64,000 nt of DNA from Euclidia mi (GCA_944739405.2 OX123200.2:9936761-10000760), one strand, 5' to 3'. Shown: positions 1 through 11,333, counted from the first letter of the stretch. The notes: generated from the sequence alone by a model not told the origin. Numbers and translations are program-made.

Positions 1-348
1 AATCTATTATCCTTGGTCTCTTGTTGTATTTTACCACAATTATTAATAACCTAATACCTAGCCTGTGTAAATAACCTATTGCAAACCAATCCATTTACAT
101 TGCCTAATCAACCATCAGCATATTTAATGTCCACTTTACAAGCGAAGCTATTCTAGAAATAAAATCATTCGAGTTAATTCAATTAGCGTAATTGAATAAA
201 CATGGCGCGTTTGTTTGATAATTAATATATTTAAAAGTTTTTTAATTAACTAACTATTAAACCAATAATCGAGTATATTTATACACATAATTACTTTTAT
301 AAACACGAAAGTTTGTAAGGATGTATGGTTGTTTTTACTCGTTCACGC
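1..348. other. No gene recognised
   Basis: AT-rich sequence with stops in all frames. I see no gene or repeat here. Confidence 0.6.
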
Positions 349-357
349 AAAAATACT

Positions 358-621
358 TTATTTTATTTATTTATAGTTTCACGCCTGTGTCCCCGAAGGG
401 GTAGGCAGAGGTGTTAATGTTACATCCACATTTCGCCATGAATTTTTAGGTCCTCGTAATAGGGGGCGAGCCTATTGCCGTTACCGGGCACATCACCAGA
501 CTCCGTGCTGCTACTGAGAATTCGGCAAAACCCAGTAACACTTTGGCCCGACTCAAGAATCGAACCCGAGACCTCCGATCAGCAGTCGCATACGCTATCC
601 ACTGGACCACGGAGGCAGTCA
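358..621 (-). mobile_element. SINE family S1, full-length copy
   Basis: Read on the minus strand it opens with a tRNA-like head (GCCTCCGTGGTCCAGTGGAT) containing an A box, then a B box of the GGTTCGATTC type. The body includes GGCAATAGGCTCGCC and the end contains CCCCTTCGGGGA. The 9-bp sequence AAAAATACT occurs on both sides (349-357 and 622-630), as expected of a target-site duplication. The same family recurs at 4404, 14101, 17692, 20093, 22828 and elsewhere. An internal Pol III promoter is inferred from the tRNA-like head. Confidence 0.85.
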
Positions 622-680
622 AAAAATACTGAACGTATTTAGTTGAAAGCTTGCAGTAATATAGCGTATACATCAGAATC

Positions 681-884
681 TTAATATATAAAATCCTTGC
701 GTTACTGACTGACTGACAGACACGTTACTTCCGAAACTATTGGGTGCAGGAAGCTGAAATTTGGCATGTATGTTTCTTGGGAACCGTAGGGGTGCACTAA
801 GAAGGGATTTCCCGAAATTCCCACGGGATCGGCCAAAACAGGTTAATTAAAAAAAATGCAGGCATAGCTGCTGGCGTCCTCTAG
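681..884 (-). mobile_element. Dispersed repeat R-A
   Basis: Minus-strand copy of a family that starts CTAGAGGACGCCAGCAGC and ends in GTCTGTCAGTCAGTCAGT, AACGCAAGGATTTTATATAT. It is non-coding and about 200 bp. Other copies are at 5773, 8780, 40044, 49428, 60615, 60823 and 62994. The class is not certain. Target duplications at the 8780 copy favour an RNA-mediated element. Confidence 0.75.
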
Positions 885-1096
885 TAACGTATAGTTTAGA
901 GACCAATTGTCTGAAACTCGCAGGTTTTAAGGTTCAATCTATCGTTTCGTAGCTAACTGCGTAGTAAATTGTTGATTATCTAAGCAGGGAAGGCAAAGGT
1001 ACGTCCGGGAAATGGGATCTTTTGAAATTAAATTTAGCGTAAATTATCCTCATCATCTTGTTTGTGCTCCGTCACACTACTGAGCACTAGGCATAG

Positions 1097-1396
1097 CCAA
1101 AGAGCTCAGATATTTACATAGAGGCGCATTTCCTATGGGTGCTCTGAAGACTAACTTTCTGTGACCCAAATTGCCGCTTGGCGGCGTGGCAGTCACGTTG
1201 TGACAGCTGTCTCTACGAGAGCAAGATAAACGAACGTTCCTCGAGTGTATATTGACTGCGAGAGCAAGAGAGACGGAGAACGACGCCAGCACCGCCAACG
1301 GCGCCAACTACGAACTAAACTGGAGACAGTGCCAACTTGGAACCGGCACACGAAATCGTTCAGAACTGCGCTTCTATGTAAATCTGTATTCATTGG
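1097..1396. mobile_element. MITE, copy 1 (TIR element, 300 bp)
   Basis: The first and last about 30 bases are imperfect inverted repeats around a shared TTACATAGARGCGCA core. A second copy in the same orientation lies at 12661-12959. No transposase is encoded. Flanks carry CATAG on the left and CATAA on the right, a possible 4-5 bp target duplication. The DNA-transposon superfamily is not identified. Confidence 0.7.
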
Positions 1397-2372
1397 CATA
1401 ACATAGCCCAGTACTTGTTTTACACGTCACATGTTCTCAAAACGTCTGTCATCAATACCTTCACTAATCCTCTAATCTCAAATTAATCACACATCGTCAC
1501 GTCATCTCTGTTTGCTAGCTGACGTTGATCTCGTTTGTTTAAGAAATAGAATCCCACAGGATTATTGTAAGCACCTCTAGAGAGACGTGTCAGTTGTGAA
1601 TTGACAGCTAGTAAGTGCTGCCTGGGAAGGTAGACAGTCCATAAACTATGTATGTTTTCTGCAAAAAATACATCTATAATATAAAAATCAATCGCAAAAT
1701 GTGTTGGTAAGCGCATAACTCAACAACGCCTGGACCAATTTGGCCAATTCTTTTTTTTAAATGTTCGTTGAAGTTCAAAAATGGTTTTTACGGCGAGAAA
1801 AATTCTAATAATTGCCGGAAAAACCCTAAAAACAGTCCTTTTCTTTTTCCCATACAAACGTTTTCTAACTAAAACGTAGAGTCAATTTGTAATTTATAAC
1901 CGCTGCATAAAGTTCAAATTCGCGTGCGCGTTTATATACTTCTTTGTTTGATGGCAGTTTTGGCAGGTTTACGGACCTGAGGTCTCAGTGCTGCCGCCCA
2001 GCGGGCTTCATGTCAGAAGAAACCCATTGATAATCCCTACTTAATATTATAAATTCGAAATTGTGTATGTATGTATGTTCCGTTTTCACGCTAAAACGGC
2101 TGAACCAATTTTGTTGAATTTGAATATAGAGATACATATATTGGACCATGGAGACGGATATAGGCTACCATAAGTTGTAAAAAATAAACTGGGAGGGATT
2201 GTAGGGAGGGTAGAAGTTTGTACGGCACAAATTTAGCTCTCGGAAGTAAGAACGCATGCCCTGATAATTGATTGCTGCGCATGTGCTATCGCATATCTGT
2301 CAGTACTGTCACGTCATACCTACATAATGTCATATTGTGCACGTTGATTAAATTGTTCTCATATCTATCTAT
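1397..2372. other. Repeat debris, no gene
   Basis: No supported coding region. The stretch from about 2033 (TTAATATTATAAATTCGAAA, then a tract with CACGCTAAAACGGCTGAACC) resembles a very common lepidopteran dispersed repeat, often attributed to Helitron-like elements. I cannot verify the class here. Confidence 0.45.
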
Positions 2373-3408
2373 ACTAATATAATAAAGCGGAAGAGTTTGT
2401 TTGTTTGTTTGAACGCGCTAATCTCAGGAACTACCGGTTGGATCTGAAAAATTATTTTTGTATACGATAGCACAGTTATTCCGGAAGGCTATAGGCTATA
2501 TAACATAACGCTTCGACCCTTTGGGCCGAGCAAAAGGCTAAAAGATAATGTCGGCTAGTCTCAGGAACTATCAGTAGGATTTTAAAAATTGTTATTGCCT
2601 ATAATAGCCCAATTATTCCGAAAGGCTTATAGGCTATATAAAATTACGCCACAACTTTTAGGGGCCAGACAAAAATAATAAATGGTCAAACGAGAAGGGG
2701 GAAGGTTGGGTCAAAGGCAAAAAAAAGGCTAAACGAATAGGATACAATCTATATGGGTATCGTTTTCGAGATTTTCGGGACGCTGATTAATAATATGAAA
2801 TTTATTTAGTGATCCAAGATGGCGGACGGGAAATCAAAGATGGCGGATGAGAAAATTTTAAAAATCAATATGGGTATCGCCTTCGATATTTTAAGGGGTG
2901 GGGAATCGAAATACAACATCTATTCCGTGATCAAAGATGGCGGATGGGAAATCAACGATGGCGGATGGGTTTTTTTTTTAAATCAATATTGGTATCGTCT
3001 GCGATGTTAAAAGGGATGGGGAATCAAAATACAACATCTGTTTCGTGATTCAAGGTGGATGGGAAATCAAAGATGGCAGATGGGAAAAATTTAAAAAATT
3101 GATATGGGTATCGTCTCTGATGATTTAAAGGATGGTGAATCCAAATACAACATCTATTTCGTGATCAAAGATGGCGGACGGGATTTTTTTTTTAAAGTCG
3201 ATATGGGTATCGTCTCAGATATTTTAAGGAATGGGGAATTCAATATTATATAAAAATCTATGTTTGTTTGTTCATCATTTGTAGACTCTGAAATTATAAG
3301 AGATTAAGCGCTAAGTCAATGGTAACTTTGGAAAAGGGGCTTGAAAAAAATGCAATTAAATAAAAACTCTTAAAAAGGCGATACGGAGTTCGCTGGGTCA
3401 GCTAGTTG
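2373..3408 (-). mobile_element. Dispersed repeat of the R group with internal minisatellite
   Basis: The minus-strand 5' end reads AACTAGCTGACCCAGCGAAC and the far end reads AAACTCTTCCGCTTTATTAT, matching the R-B style of termini seen at 11334 and 23143. The interior is expanded by a tandem array at about 2811-3240. It is non-coding. Confidence 0.6.
2811..3240 (+). repeat. Minisatellite, about 120-bp unit, 3.5-4 copies
   Basis: Each unit carries GATCAAAGATGGCGGA, a T- or A-rich tract, ATATGGGTATCG, then GGGGAATC and ATACAACATCTATTTCGTG. AAGATGGCGG occurs exactly at 2816-2825, 2837-2846, 2934-2943 and 3168-3177, with degenerate versions between. The array lies inside the R-type repeat. Confidence 0.75.
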
Positions 3409-3470
3409 TTTATAAATACTCGTCTTGCTAGACTAGATCGACGAAGTAAAGCAACGTTCTCAGAGGTCAA

Positions 3471-3625
3471 AATTTGGAGTGGTGATCGCTTGTTGTGTCT
3501 TTGATATCAGAGCGCTTCGGAGGGTACGTAAAGCCGTCTGTGACTTTGTTAGTTGTTAATTGTTACGCCGTGTCGAAGGCCTTCGTGTGTCTATAATCTC
3601 CGACACCAGAGTTTTGCTACAGACC
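3471..3625 (+). mobile_element. 5S-like SINE, 3' part only
   Basis: GAGCGCTTCGGAGGGTACGT and GACACCAGAGTTTT match the downstream body of the 5S-rRNA-like SINE at 60319-60540. The 5S-derived head is missing here. The copy is decayed. Confidence 0.5.
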
Positions 3626-3626
3626 T

Positions 3627-3842
3627 TTTTTTTTAAGACATCTCCCGCACTAGGAATAAATCCTGTGTCGCGGGGGACTTTACAAACATACAACCAACGG
3701 ACACAATGAACACCCAGACTCGAAACAACAATTTATGGATCACACAAAGTGTTGTCTCGTGTGGGAATCGAACCCACGACACTTGGCGCAGTGTCAAGCG
3801 GCGAGGCGGCTGCTTAAACCACTACGCCGACCGTGCAGTCTA
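3627..3842 (-). mobile_element. SINE family S3, full-length copy
   Basis: On the minus strand the head is GACTGCACGGTCGGCGTAGT, with a B box in GTCGTGGGTTCGATTCCCAC. The tail GACACAGGATTTATTCCTAG follows. Related copies are at 3898 (+), 61245 (-) and 63510 (-), with a fragment in the intron of EcKL gene D. It is a tRNA-derived SINE, not a tRNA gene: the anticodon arm does not fold as a tRNA. Confidence 0.75.
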
Positions 3843-3897
3843 GTCAGACTCACACGAAAGAAGAAGAATTAGATACCTTTTTGCTCATTTTTAATTG

Positions 3898-4060
3898 GAC
3901 TGCACGAATGAAGTAGTGGGTAAGCCTCGCTGTTTGGAAGGCACCAAAACCCACCCGGGACGAAACTTTGTGTGACCCACAAGTTATTGTTTGTGTCCGT
4001 TTTAATGTTTGTAAAGCGGTACAGATTTATTCCTAGTGTGGTCGGTGCCCTTAAAAATAA
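3898..4060 (+). mobile_element. SINE family S3, degraded inverted copy
   Basis: GACTGCACGAATGAAGTAGT and GTTTGTAAAGCGGTACAGAT correspond to parts of the S3 copy at 3627-3842 but in the opposite orientation. The B-box region is eroded. The two copies lie 55 bp apart as an imperfect inverted pair. Confidence 0.6.
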
Positions 4061-4403
4061 AAGAAATGCGATGAAAATTTAGAAATTCATTTTAGTTTTA
4101 AAGTATAAAATGTAATTCGCTTTTCGCAGTACCTACTCTTTATTACTAGTCTTTTCATGGCCTGTAACGTCCCACGGCAGAGCAAAAGCCTTTTATATTA
4201 CTAGATATCAAAAATGTTTGTGTTGATGTACAATAAATAAATAAAGCTTGAATATAAACAAAAATAAGTAAAACAAGTTATCAACTTGTATTGGCATAGA
4301 AAGACAAATATTTGTTCAAATCAATTTCGAATACGAAAATGATCGTCTTTTAATCGAATTCAATCTGCTTACTTCGGATAATTCTAGAACTATTTTATTT
4401 ATA

Positions 4404-4655
4404 ACGTCACGCCTCTATACCCGAAGGGGTAGGCAGAGGTGTAATATTACACCCACCTGTTCGCCTTCTGAATTTTTAGGTCCCACGTAATAGGGGGTGA
4501 GCCTATTGCCATTACTGGGCACATTGCCAGACTTCGTGCTGCTATTGAGGATTCGGAAAACTCAGTAAAACTTTTGCCCGACCTGGGAATCGAACCCGCG
4601 ACCAGCAGACAGATCTGAAGGCGCATACGCCATCTACTGGACCACGGAGACAGTC
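4404..4655 (-). mobile_element. SINE family S1
   Basis: Minus-strand copy running from GACTGTCTCCGTGGTCCAGT to the CCCTTCGGGTATAGAGGCGT end. TCTAGAA occurs on both sides and may be a short target duplication. Confidence 0.8.
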
Positions 4656-5772
4656 TAGAATATATTTTCAAAGATTATATTTTCAAAATTTGACATTCCT
4701 AGGGTTCATGTTTAACGACGGCTTCATGACCATAGCTCCTTGTTAGTCGGTTAATGAGATTAATTAGGGCGCCAACTTTATTACGAGAGACACGTTGCTA
4801 CCTCTCAAAGGTTAAACGTGTTTGATTATGCCGGTACGTTCTAAGCTTCGCGTCCTGCGTACATAGAATGTAAGGGATGAAGCACATATGCTAAATGCGC
4901 GGTAGCGACTGACGATATTCGGACAATGTTGCGATTTGAAAAGATTCTTAAAGAGTATTCTCTTTTGTTGTATTTTCTCTGCGTTCCATGACAAATAGTT
5001 AATATCTGATTTTGGGATGACATCGCGGTTTATGAATTTCTTTTTTAAGTAAATGCTACTAAACAAGTGCCATATAAAAAATAATAAATAAAATAACTAA
5101 TGCAAGCACAGCTTTAAATTTTCTGTAAGAGATATTTTATCAATTATTTTTATCAAAGTAAAAGGTGCAAAATAAAAAGCGTGTTTAAAATGTGACACTA
5201 GTATGTTTGTACACTATAATCAGAGAAGGGTTAGAACGCACCAGTGAGCAGTGTCGTGAGTGCTTTACCCTTAAGTCTGTATTGTCAACAGCCGGTACAT
5301 TGTCAGTCCGTAATATACTGCGTGTCAGAGCGACAACGTGTGGTGGAACGCCTGTTGTGCTGAGTCGTAGGGGGATTTAGAGGGTGACAAGTTTATACTA
5401 GTGTTGTGTGTTGCACTTTGTGGGAAATCGATCACCGGTACAAACGGAGTAATATTCACTTGCAAGTGAAGCGATACTAACATAGTTTATAAGTATATTT
5501 ATACTAATAACAACTGTATGTATGAGACACTGTAATCTATGCCACGCTAAATAAAATGATTTATTAATATATTATTTGATGATTTGTTGCTTGAAGATTA
5601 AAGCGCCAGTTAAAGTGCTAAAACTATAATTAGAAATAGTTTCGCGTTGAAAAAAAAACTACGTAAAATCTGAGTAGACTATAAAGCGGATTCCAGCTTC
5701 TAGATCAGGATGTAACCTCAATAGCACTATACCGGAGATAATGATAATTATAACAATAATGATAACCTGTTA
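4656..5772. other. No gene recognised
   Basis: Short overlapping frames of 60-84 codons lack any recognisable motif or splice context. No repeat was recognised either. Confidence 0.5.
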
Positions 5773-5975
5773 ATATAAAATTCTTGCGTTACTCACTGCC
5801 TGACAGACAAGCCACAGGCACAACTACTAGGCATAGGAAGGTGAAATATGGCTCTATGTTCCTTGGGTGCACTAAGAAGGTCATTTTCCAAAATTCTCAC
5901 AGGATCGGGAATCATCAGAAAGAGTTAAAATTGAAATAAAATGTGCGCGTGTAGCTGAGGGAATCCTCTAGTATG
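5773..5975 (-). mobile_element. Dispersed repeat R-A, diverged
   Basis: The ends AGGATTCCCTCAGCTACACG and GTAACGCAAGAATTTTATAT on the minus strand match the R-A consensus. The interior has small deletions. Confidence 0.65.
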
Positions 5976-6003
5976 AAAATAAAGATAGTCACACATTAAT
6001 ACA

Positions 6004-6150
6004 TAGTCTCACGCCTATATCCCCGGAGAGGTAGGCAGATTTATATTGCTATTCCCATTTTTCCCCAGACCTATTTTAGTCCCACGTAATAGGGGCGAGC
6101 CTATTGCCGTACCGGGCACATTACCAGACTCCGTGCTGCTACTGAGAATT
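6004..6150 (-). mobile_element. SINE family S1, head-truncated
   Basis: Only the body and tail remain (GAATTCTCAGTAGCAGCACG to the GGCGTGAGACTA end on the minus strand). The tRNA-like head is absent, the 5' truncation expected of an incompletely reverse-transcribed copy. Confidence 0.7.
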
Positions 6151-6563
6151 CCATTAATCAAACGTGCATAAAGTTCACAACATTCTCTTTTTATCTGCAT
6201 TATGATGTCCCTACAAATTAATTAAATTAAAAATAAATCAGTAATTTGATTGGCAAAAAATTGTAAAGCTTACGATCCTTTTTACTCAAAACTCTTTTTC
6301 ATCAAATGAATCGGTTTTTACGATTCCATGAAATCACTAATTGCGATTACGTTGAAAGAAGATTTTTCGAGCCTTTTCTTTTACGAGTTGAATACTTGTT
6401 AATTTATAAAATGTAGGAGACTCACTGGTACTAATGGCTTCGCATTTAACGAATATTGAATCTGTATTTACGTAGTTACAATGAGGTAGGCTGCAAATCT
6501 ACGTTTTTAACTAGATGGATCGATGATTTCAGGAGGGTAAACCAGAGGTTGGGTTTTATGGCA

Positions 6564-6612
6564 TATCCTGGTTGAGGCCTACGTCCAGCAGTGGACGGCA
6601 ACAGGTAGATGA
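6564..6612 (+). mobile_element. 3' tail of an RTE-like LINE
   Basis: GAGGCCTACGTCCAGCAGTG corresponds to the terminal codons (E-A-Y-V-Q-Q-W type) seen more completely at 62429-62655. Only the last about 50 bp survive. Confidence 0.5.
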
Positions 6613-7203
6613 GATATGAGACTTTAAATAAACAGTTTATGTAAAACTGCCTCTGTCATGTAAGTTCTTCATAGAAATAATATTTTTTTTTGCCAGATGC
6701 AAAACAGTTAATTACACAAGGCAGCGATTACCTAGTGAAGATACCAACAGATTTCTATGCAGAGGACTATGTAGCAATGCTTAAACCAATACTAAGCCAA
6801 ATACAGAGCCTGAAACTATTTCAGATAGCTATAATAATATAGATAATAATAAGATAACAAAATCATTATTATAAACAATTGTTATCGATAATATTCCACA
6901 GAGCACAGCCTTACTGTATCCCATTAAGTAGATTAGGTCTAAAGTTCCAATCTAGGTAAAGCTTGTATCTATTAAATGTCCTGCTACGCTCCGTAGCTCG
7001 TAGCGGTTCGTAAACGCTCTACGAGAATTGAAGTGGATCAAATTAGGGTCCATTCTTTTAATATCCGTTTTTTATTGCGTGATATGATATAATTAAATTT
7101 TATTTTGATGTTTGTAGATAGAATTGATGAATCCTCCGCGTGAATTATACACCTTAACCCTCCTCCTCTCCCTACAAAAAACCGTTCAGTAGTTTGTGAG
7201 TCT

Positions 7204-7377
7204 ATCGCGTTCATACAGCTGCCTCGTACGACCAAACTGTGGAACCAGATACCTGCAGCAGTATTTCCAAACCAGTTCGACATTGGAATCTTCAAGAAGC
7301 GAGCATATTCCTTTTTAAAAGGTAGGCAACGCACTTGTGATCCTTCGGGCATTGCAGGTGCCTATGGGGGGCGGTGA
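7204..7377 (+). pseudogene. LINE ORF2 C-terminal fragment (CR1/Jockey-like)
   Basis: An open + strand frame reads LPRTTKLWNQIPAAVFP and then FKKRAYSFLKGRQRT before TGA at 7375-7377. The pattern of an R-T-x-x-L-W-N block followed by F-K-K-R is familiar from the extreme C-terminus of lepidopteran non-LTR ORF2 proteins. Reverse transcriptase and endonuclease are gone, so this is a dead 5'-truncated copy. The 3' tail to about 7430 (CTTACCATCAGGTGACCCGC) is shared with SINE family S7. Confidence 0.65.
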
Positions 7378-7430
7378 TTACTTACCATCAGGTGACCCGC
7401 TTGTTCGTTTGTCTTCCTATGCTATAAAAA

Positions 7431-8151
7431 AAAGAAAAATACAGACGAGACGGTTGGTATAGATAGATAAAGCATAGAAGAACTAATTTAATCACCATGT
7501 AAAATAATCATTACCATTTCATATAAAATAATATGGTTATGGTTCATAACAATGTAATATTTCTAAATGTTTAAGTTCTTCAGTCAGTCCTTAAGATACA
7601 AATATGCATTGACTAAATAAAAAAACATATTCAGACTCAAAATAAAGAAAGATATCAATAATATTACATAGATTATAGCAAAATACTTATATCTCCTATA
7701 ACTGTAACAAACAAAATCCATACAATAAACCAAAACTTTATTATCACAACAACCAATTCAACTAAAACTAAGCTAATTTAAAAGTTGCCATTCTGAAAAC
7801 TCATTGTTACCATTGCAATATATTTTCGCATCAAAAACCGAAGAAACTTCAATAATATTACAATATTTTATGACTTAATAAAACGCTGGCGACTTTAAAT
7901 CGCTGTTTTGCATGTAAAAGCGGTGTCATGCAATGCGGTCGTGAAAATGCAATCTTACAGCTTAAGTTCTTCGAGGAAAAATATGGAGATTAGGGTACCG
8001 CAAGCTGTGAAGATAAGATGAAATACGACTTGCAATTTTCTTCGCTTTTATGCAAGCTTTTCTCTTGTTTATTATACTTGTTATTTAGTATATTTGTGTC
8101 GAATTTTGCAACCTGAATTATAATCACTTTATGTTGACACTAGACTTCGCC
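7431..8151. other. No gene recognised
   Basis: AT-rich, no supported frame and no repeat recognised. Confidence 0.5.
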
Positions 8152-8400
8152 TCCATCATCAGCCTTTAACAGTCCACTGCTGGACTAGGCCTCTCCTTTG
8201 AGAGGAGGAATTGGTCTACTGTACCACGCTGGCTAAACGGGTTGGTATAGGGTTTGTATCAAGTTTTCCATCTCTTACAGTGCTGTTCTCTGCATAATTA
8301 GCTCCCTCTGTCGGCTCTTACGACACCTATGGGATGATATATGGTGGTGACATACTGTATTCTTAATCCGTCACCACACGGACTTCGCCTAAAGGGTGGA
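8152..8400 (-). mobile_element. Dispersed SINE-like repeat S5
   Basis: About 80-90% similar by eye to 12251-12479. Diagnostic blocks are CAGTCCACTGCTGGACTAGG, CTCTGTCGGCTCTTACGACA and CTTAATCCGTCACCACACGG. Its minus-strand head also opens the compound insertion at 20475. The tail resembles RTE-like LINE ends, which suggests mobilisation by that LINE (inference). Confidence 0.65.
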
Positions 8401-8451
8401 AATCCTGTCTTGGTGCTTCCCTACCCTCTACAAGGATCATACATTTCAAAT

Positions 8452-8524
8452 CGCAACTTCTTGCTCCCAGTAATTTCGGCTGTGCGATGTCTGTCAGTCA
8501 GTCAGTAACGGAAGAATTTTATTT
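8452..8524 (+). mobile_element. R-A repeat, 3' fragment
   Basis: AATTTCGGCTGTGCGATGTC followed by GTCAGTCAGTCAGTAACG is the R-A 3' end; the rest is missing. Confidence 0.55.
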
Positions 8525-8527
8525 CTG

Positions 8528-8766
8528 ACGACCGGTTGGCGCAGCGGGAGTGTAAGCGACTGCCACGCCGATGGTCGCGGGTTCAATTCCTGCTCAAGTC
8601 AAATTTGTGTGCATGAACATGGATATTTGTCTTGGTGTGGGTGTTTCTATGTATAATATGTATGTATTAAAAAAAAGTATATATGTATGTTTATTCATTA
8701 TCTAGTACCCATAGTACATGGTCAGCTTAATTTAGGACTAGATGGTGATATGTGTATGTGGTAGAA
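8528..8766 (+). mobile_element. SINE family S6 (tRNA-like head)
   Basis: The head GACCGGTTGGCGCAGCGGGA and the B box GGTCGCGGGTTCAATTCCTG resemble tRNA promoter elements. The downstream part contains TTTGTCTTGGTGTGGGTGTT and CCATAGTACATGGTCAGCTT. It is the only copy in the window. Confidence 0.65.
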
Positions 8767-8779
8767 TATTATATTATAC

Positions 8780-8980
8780 TAGAGGACGCCAGCAGCTACG
8801 CCTGCAATTTTTTTAAATTTACCTGTTTTGGCCGATCCCGTGGGAATTTCGGGAAATCCCTTCTTAGTGTAACCCTAAGGTCCCCAAGGAACGTACATGC
8901 CATTTCAGCTTCCTGCGCCCAATAGTTTCGGCTGTAGCGTGTCTGTCAGGACGCAAGGATTTTATATATTCAGATTATTT
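8780..8980 (+). mobile_element. R-A repeat with exact 13-bp target duplication
   Basis: TATTATATTATAC lies immediately before (8767-8779) and immediately after (8981-8993) the element. The body runs from TAGAGGACGCCAGCAGCTAC to GATTTTATATATTCAG. The duplication length suits target-primed reverse transcription better than most cut-and-paste DNA transposons. Confidence 0.8.
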
Positions 8981-9011
8981 TATTATATTATACAATATTG
9001 ATTATCCCGAT

Positions 9012-9185
9012 CATCAGTCTTGATTATATCCTGTCCTACTGCACAGGTTATTTCTTTTTATGAGGAGAAACCTGCCCACCACACAGGGCATATGCGGGTT
9101 GGCAAACTTTACAGATCTTTCGGTATTACTTTGGATAACTCTCAGACATGCAGGTTTGATTTCCTCACGATGTTTTTTTCGTGTG
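9012..9185 (-). mobile_element. SINE S4b, truncated
   Basis: CATGCGGGTTGGC-like and CTCAGACATGCAGGTTTGAT blocks align with 27568-27892 and 40241-40552. The tRNA-like head (right side) is missing. Confidence 0.5.
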
Positions 9186-9456
9186 GCGTGTCAAAGAAAA
9201 GAAAAGCATATCATTACCTAAGCTGACGTATTTAGGTGTTATTTTATGTACTTAATAGTTTTCTTTAAAACGCGTTTTCCAATTAAAGCATTTGCCAACG
9301 ACAAGTGAACCAAGTAGAGTTACGTAACATTTCAAGAAGTTCAGATTAAATTTTATTTTGTCTTTTCATTTTTGAGCCTCAGGTATTATTATTTGAATTG
9401 TCAATCTCTTCTTTTATAAAACTATAAATAAACTCGTCATAAATCATGATCACAGC

Positions 9457-9615
9457 CAAATAGTGTCCACTGCTGGACATAGGCTTCCTGCGAGACTACA
9501 CTCAGCTTAAGCTGCTGTATCCATCTGCTTCCCGCAATGAGATCATCGGTCCACCTTACGGCAAGCCCACCTTTGCTGCGTCTTCCGATACGTGGGCGCC
9601 ACTCCAGGGCCCTTA
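9457..9615 (-). pseudogene. RTE-like LINE ORF C-terminal remnant
   Basis: The minus strand shows, with interruptions, the G-R-x-x-K-R-W-T-D-D-L and Q-Q-W-T-L blocks that close the RTE-like ORF seen at 62429-62655. The DNA landmark is GTCCACTGCTGGACATAGGC. It is frameshifted and truncated. Confidence 0.5.
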
Positions 9616-11150
9616 AGAAAAATTGGAATAGAAAAATAAAACCTACGGAATCCTCTTCACTTCTGCAAGTCTGTCTTTATACTGTTTCACTGCCGAGCTC
9701 TGCCCGTAGCGTCGTCGTCACTACGTTCAAATAAAAAAACAACAATGTTTGTTATCAAAGAAAAGCTTTGTTCGCATAATTTTTACAACTTTCTTCAAAA
9801 TACGTTTGAATAAGAATTTTTTATGAAAGTTATTCGAAAGGGTCAAAATACTTGGATATTTTTGTTGTTTCAAGAATGTCTAGCTTCGCGGTTTGAATAA
9901 AGAATTCTAAAGTCATTGATCGGCTTTATTACGATGTGGTAGTACTATGAAGAAGTTTTTATTATTTTTGTTAAAGATTCGTATATTAGCAAAAATATCA
10001 TTGCCATTTAAATGAAACTAGCTGTAGCCCATGACTTCGTTACCCGGTAAAAAAATTACAATATCCTTCGTTAGTGAGCCTACGTTTTAAACGGAAACCA
10101 CTGTCTAAATTGCACGTTTCTAGTGTCAGTAGGTTTAGATTCTGTTATGATATATCAGTCAGAACCAGTGATTTGATGTATGAAAATATATTGGAAGAAA
10201 GTTTATTCATAGTAGTAATATATTAGCTAGGGGACATGTATACTTGTATAGTGTAGAGCCTTAAATATAATCCTACCTAACCTATCCCTTTTGTGTGAAA
10301 CTTTGTCATCACAAAAAATGTTATTGCTGTGTAAATTCGTATCTATATCCATTTATGCATAGATTAAGCCAAATGCTCCAGTTCAAACACATATGCTTCG
10401 CTTCCTCGACATTCATTAACCTTATCACGCATGCTCTGTTATAAGTACTTTTAATTTGGCCTTTTAGCACGTTACCTATTGAATTATACTGTTATCGTGA
10501 AAAGAAATATTATTTATTTCTCTTTTTTTCCGCCGTTCATAAGATTAGAGACCCATGCATATTATTACCGCATGCTCGAGTCATTCTTAGTGTCAGTCAA
10601 GAGAACACATTGCCTAGATTCTCTGAGTCAAAAGCTCCTCAATGAAGATACAGAATAAGTTTCAAGTTATTGCCTCGTACTGGGACTTATCCTTAACAAA
10701 GTTTATTAATACAGGCTTTTAAAGTGAAGCAATTGAACTATAAGAGGACTTAAATCTCAAGATACATCATTCGAACTAAAAGTATTCATTCGAACTAATT
10801 TGTAGATTTGGAGACTCTAATTTGGAGTATAAGTTTTGAGATGAGTGGTGAGATGACCGTAAAAAGGTTGGCAAAATGTCAATGAAGGTCTATTCATTGC
10901 AAAAAATATTCAACTGCAATAACGATTGGGATGCTTTGACGTCAGCAGCAAGTAAATACACATTATGTTTTAAAATATTGCGTTGAACAGACACTTGACC
11001 TTTATCTAGTATAGTATTATATTATCTATGGCAATATCGTATGTGAACTTATTCATCTGTTTTAAACTAAAGTGACATCGACCGCATTGGAATCGCATAA
11101 ACATGAGCATGAAATATACATGTGCCTATATTGTATAGGCGAAATTATAT
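9616..11150. other. No gene recognised
   Basis: Mostly unique AT-rich DNA. At 10016-10060, ACTAGCTGTAGCCCATGACT resembles the head of another R-type dispersed repeat. No frame carries a recognisable domain. Confidence 0.5.
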
Positions 11151-11154
11151 TTTA

Positions 11155-11330
11155 TAATAGAGGAAGCACGCACATTTTTTATTGTGCGGTCGTGGAATCA
11201 GGGAATTCCTTCTAAGTGCACATTACGGTGCCCAAGGAACATACACAAATGCCAAATTTCAGCTTCCTGTGCCTTATTATTTTAGCTATAGCTTGTCTGT
11301 CAGTAAGTCAGAAACGCAAGGATTTTATAG
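11155..11330 (+). mobile_element. R-A repeat, diverged
   Basis: GCCAAATTTCAGCTTCCTGT and the CAAGGATTTTATAGG end are R-A; the left part is strongly altered. Confidence 0.55.
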
Positions 11331-11333
11331 GTA

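Noticed and set aside
2811..3240. CRISPR array
   Set aside because: Units are long and degenerate and spacers are not unique; it is a minisatellite in an insect genome.
7038..7352. 104-codon minus frame
   Set aside because: Shadow of the LINE ORF2 fragment that reads sensibly on the + strand.
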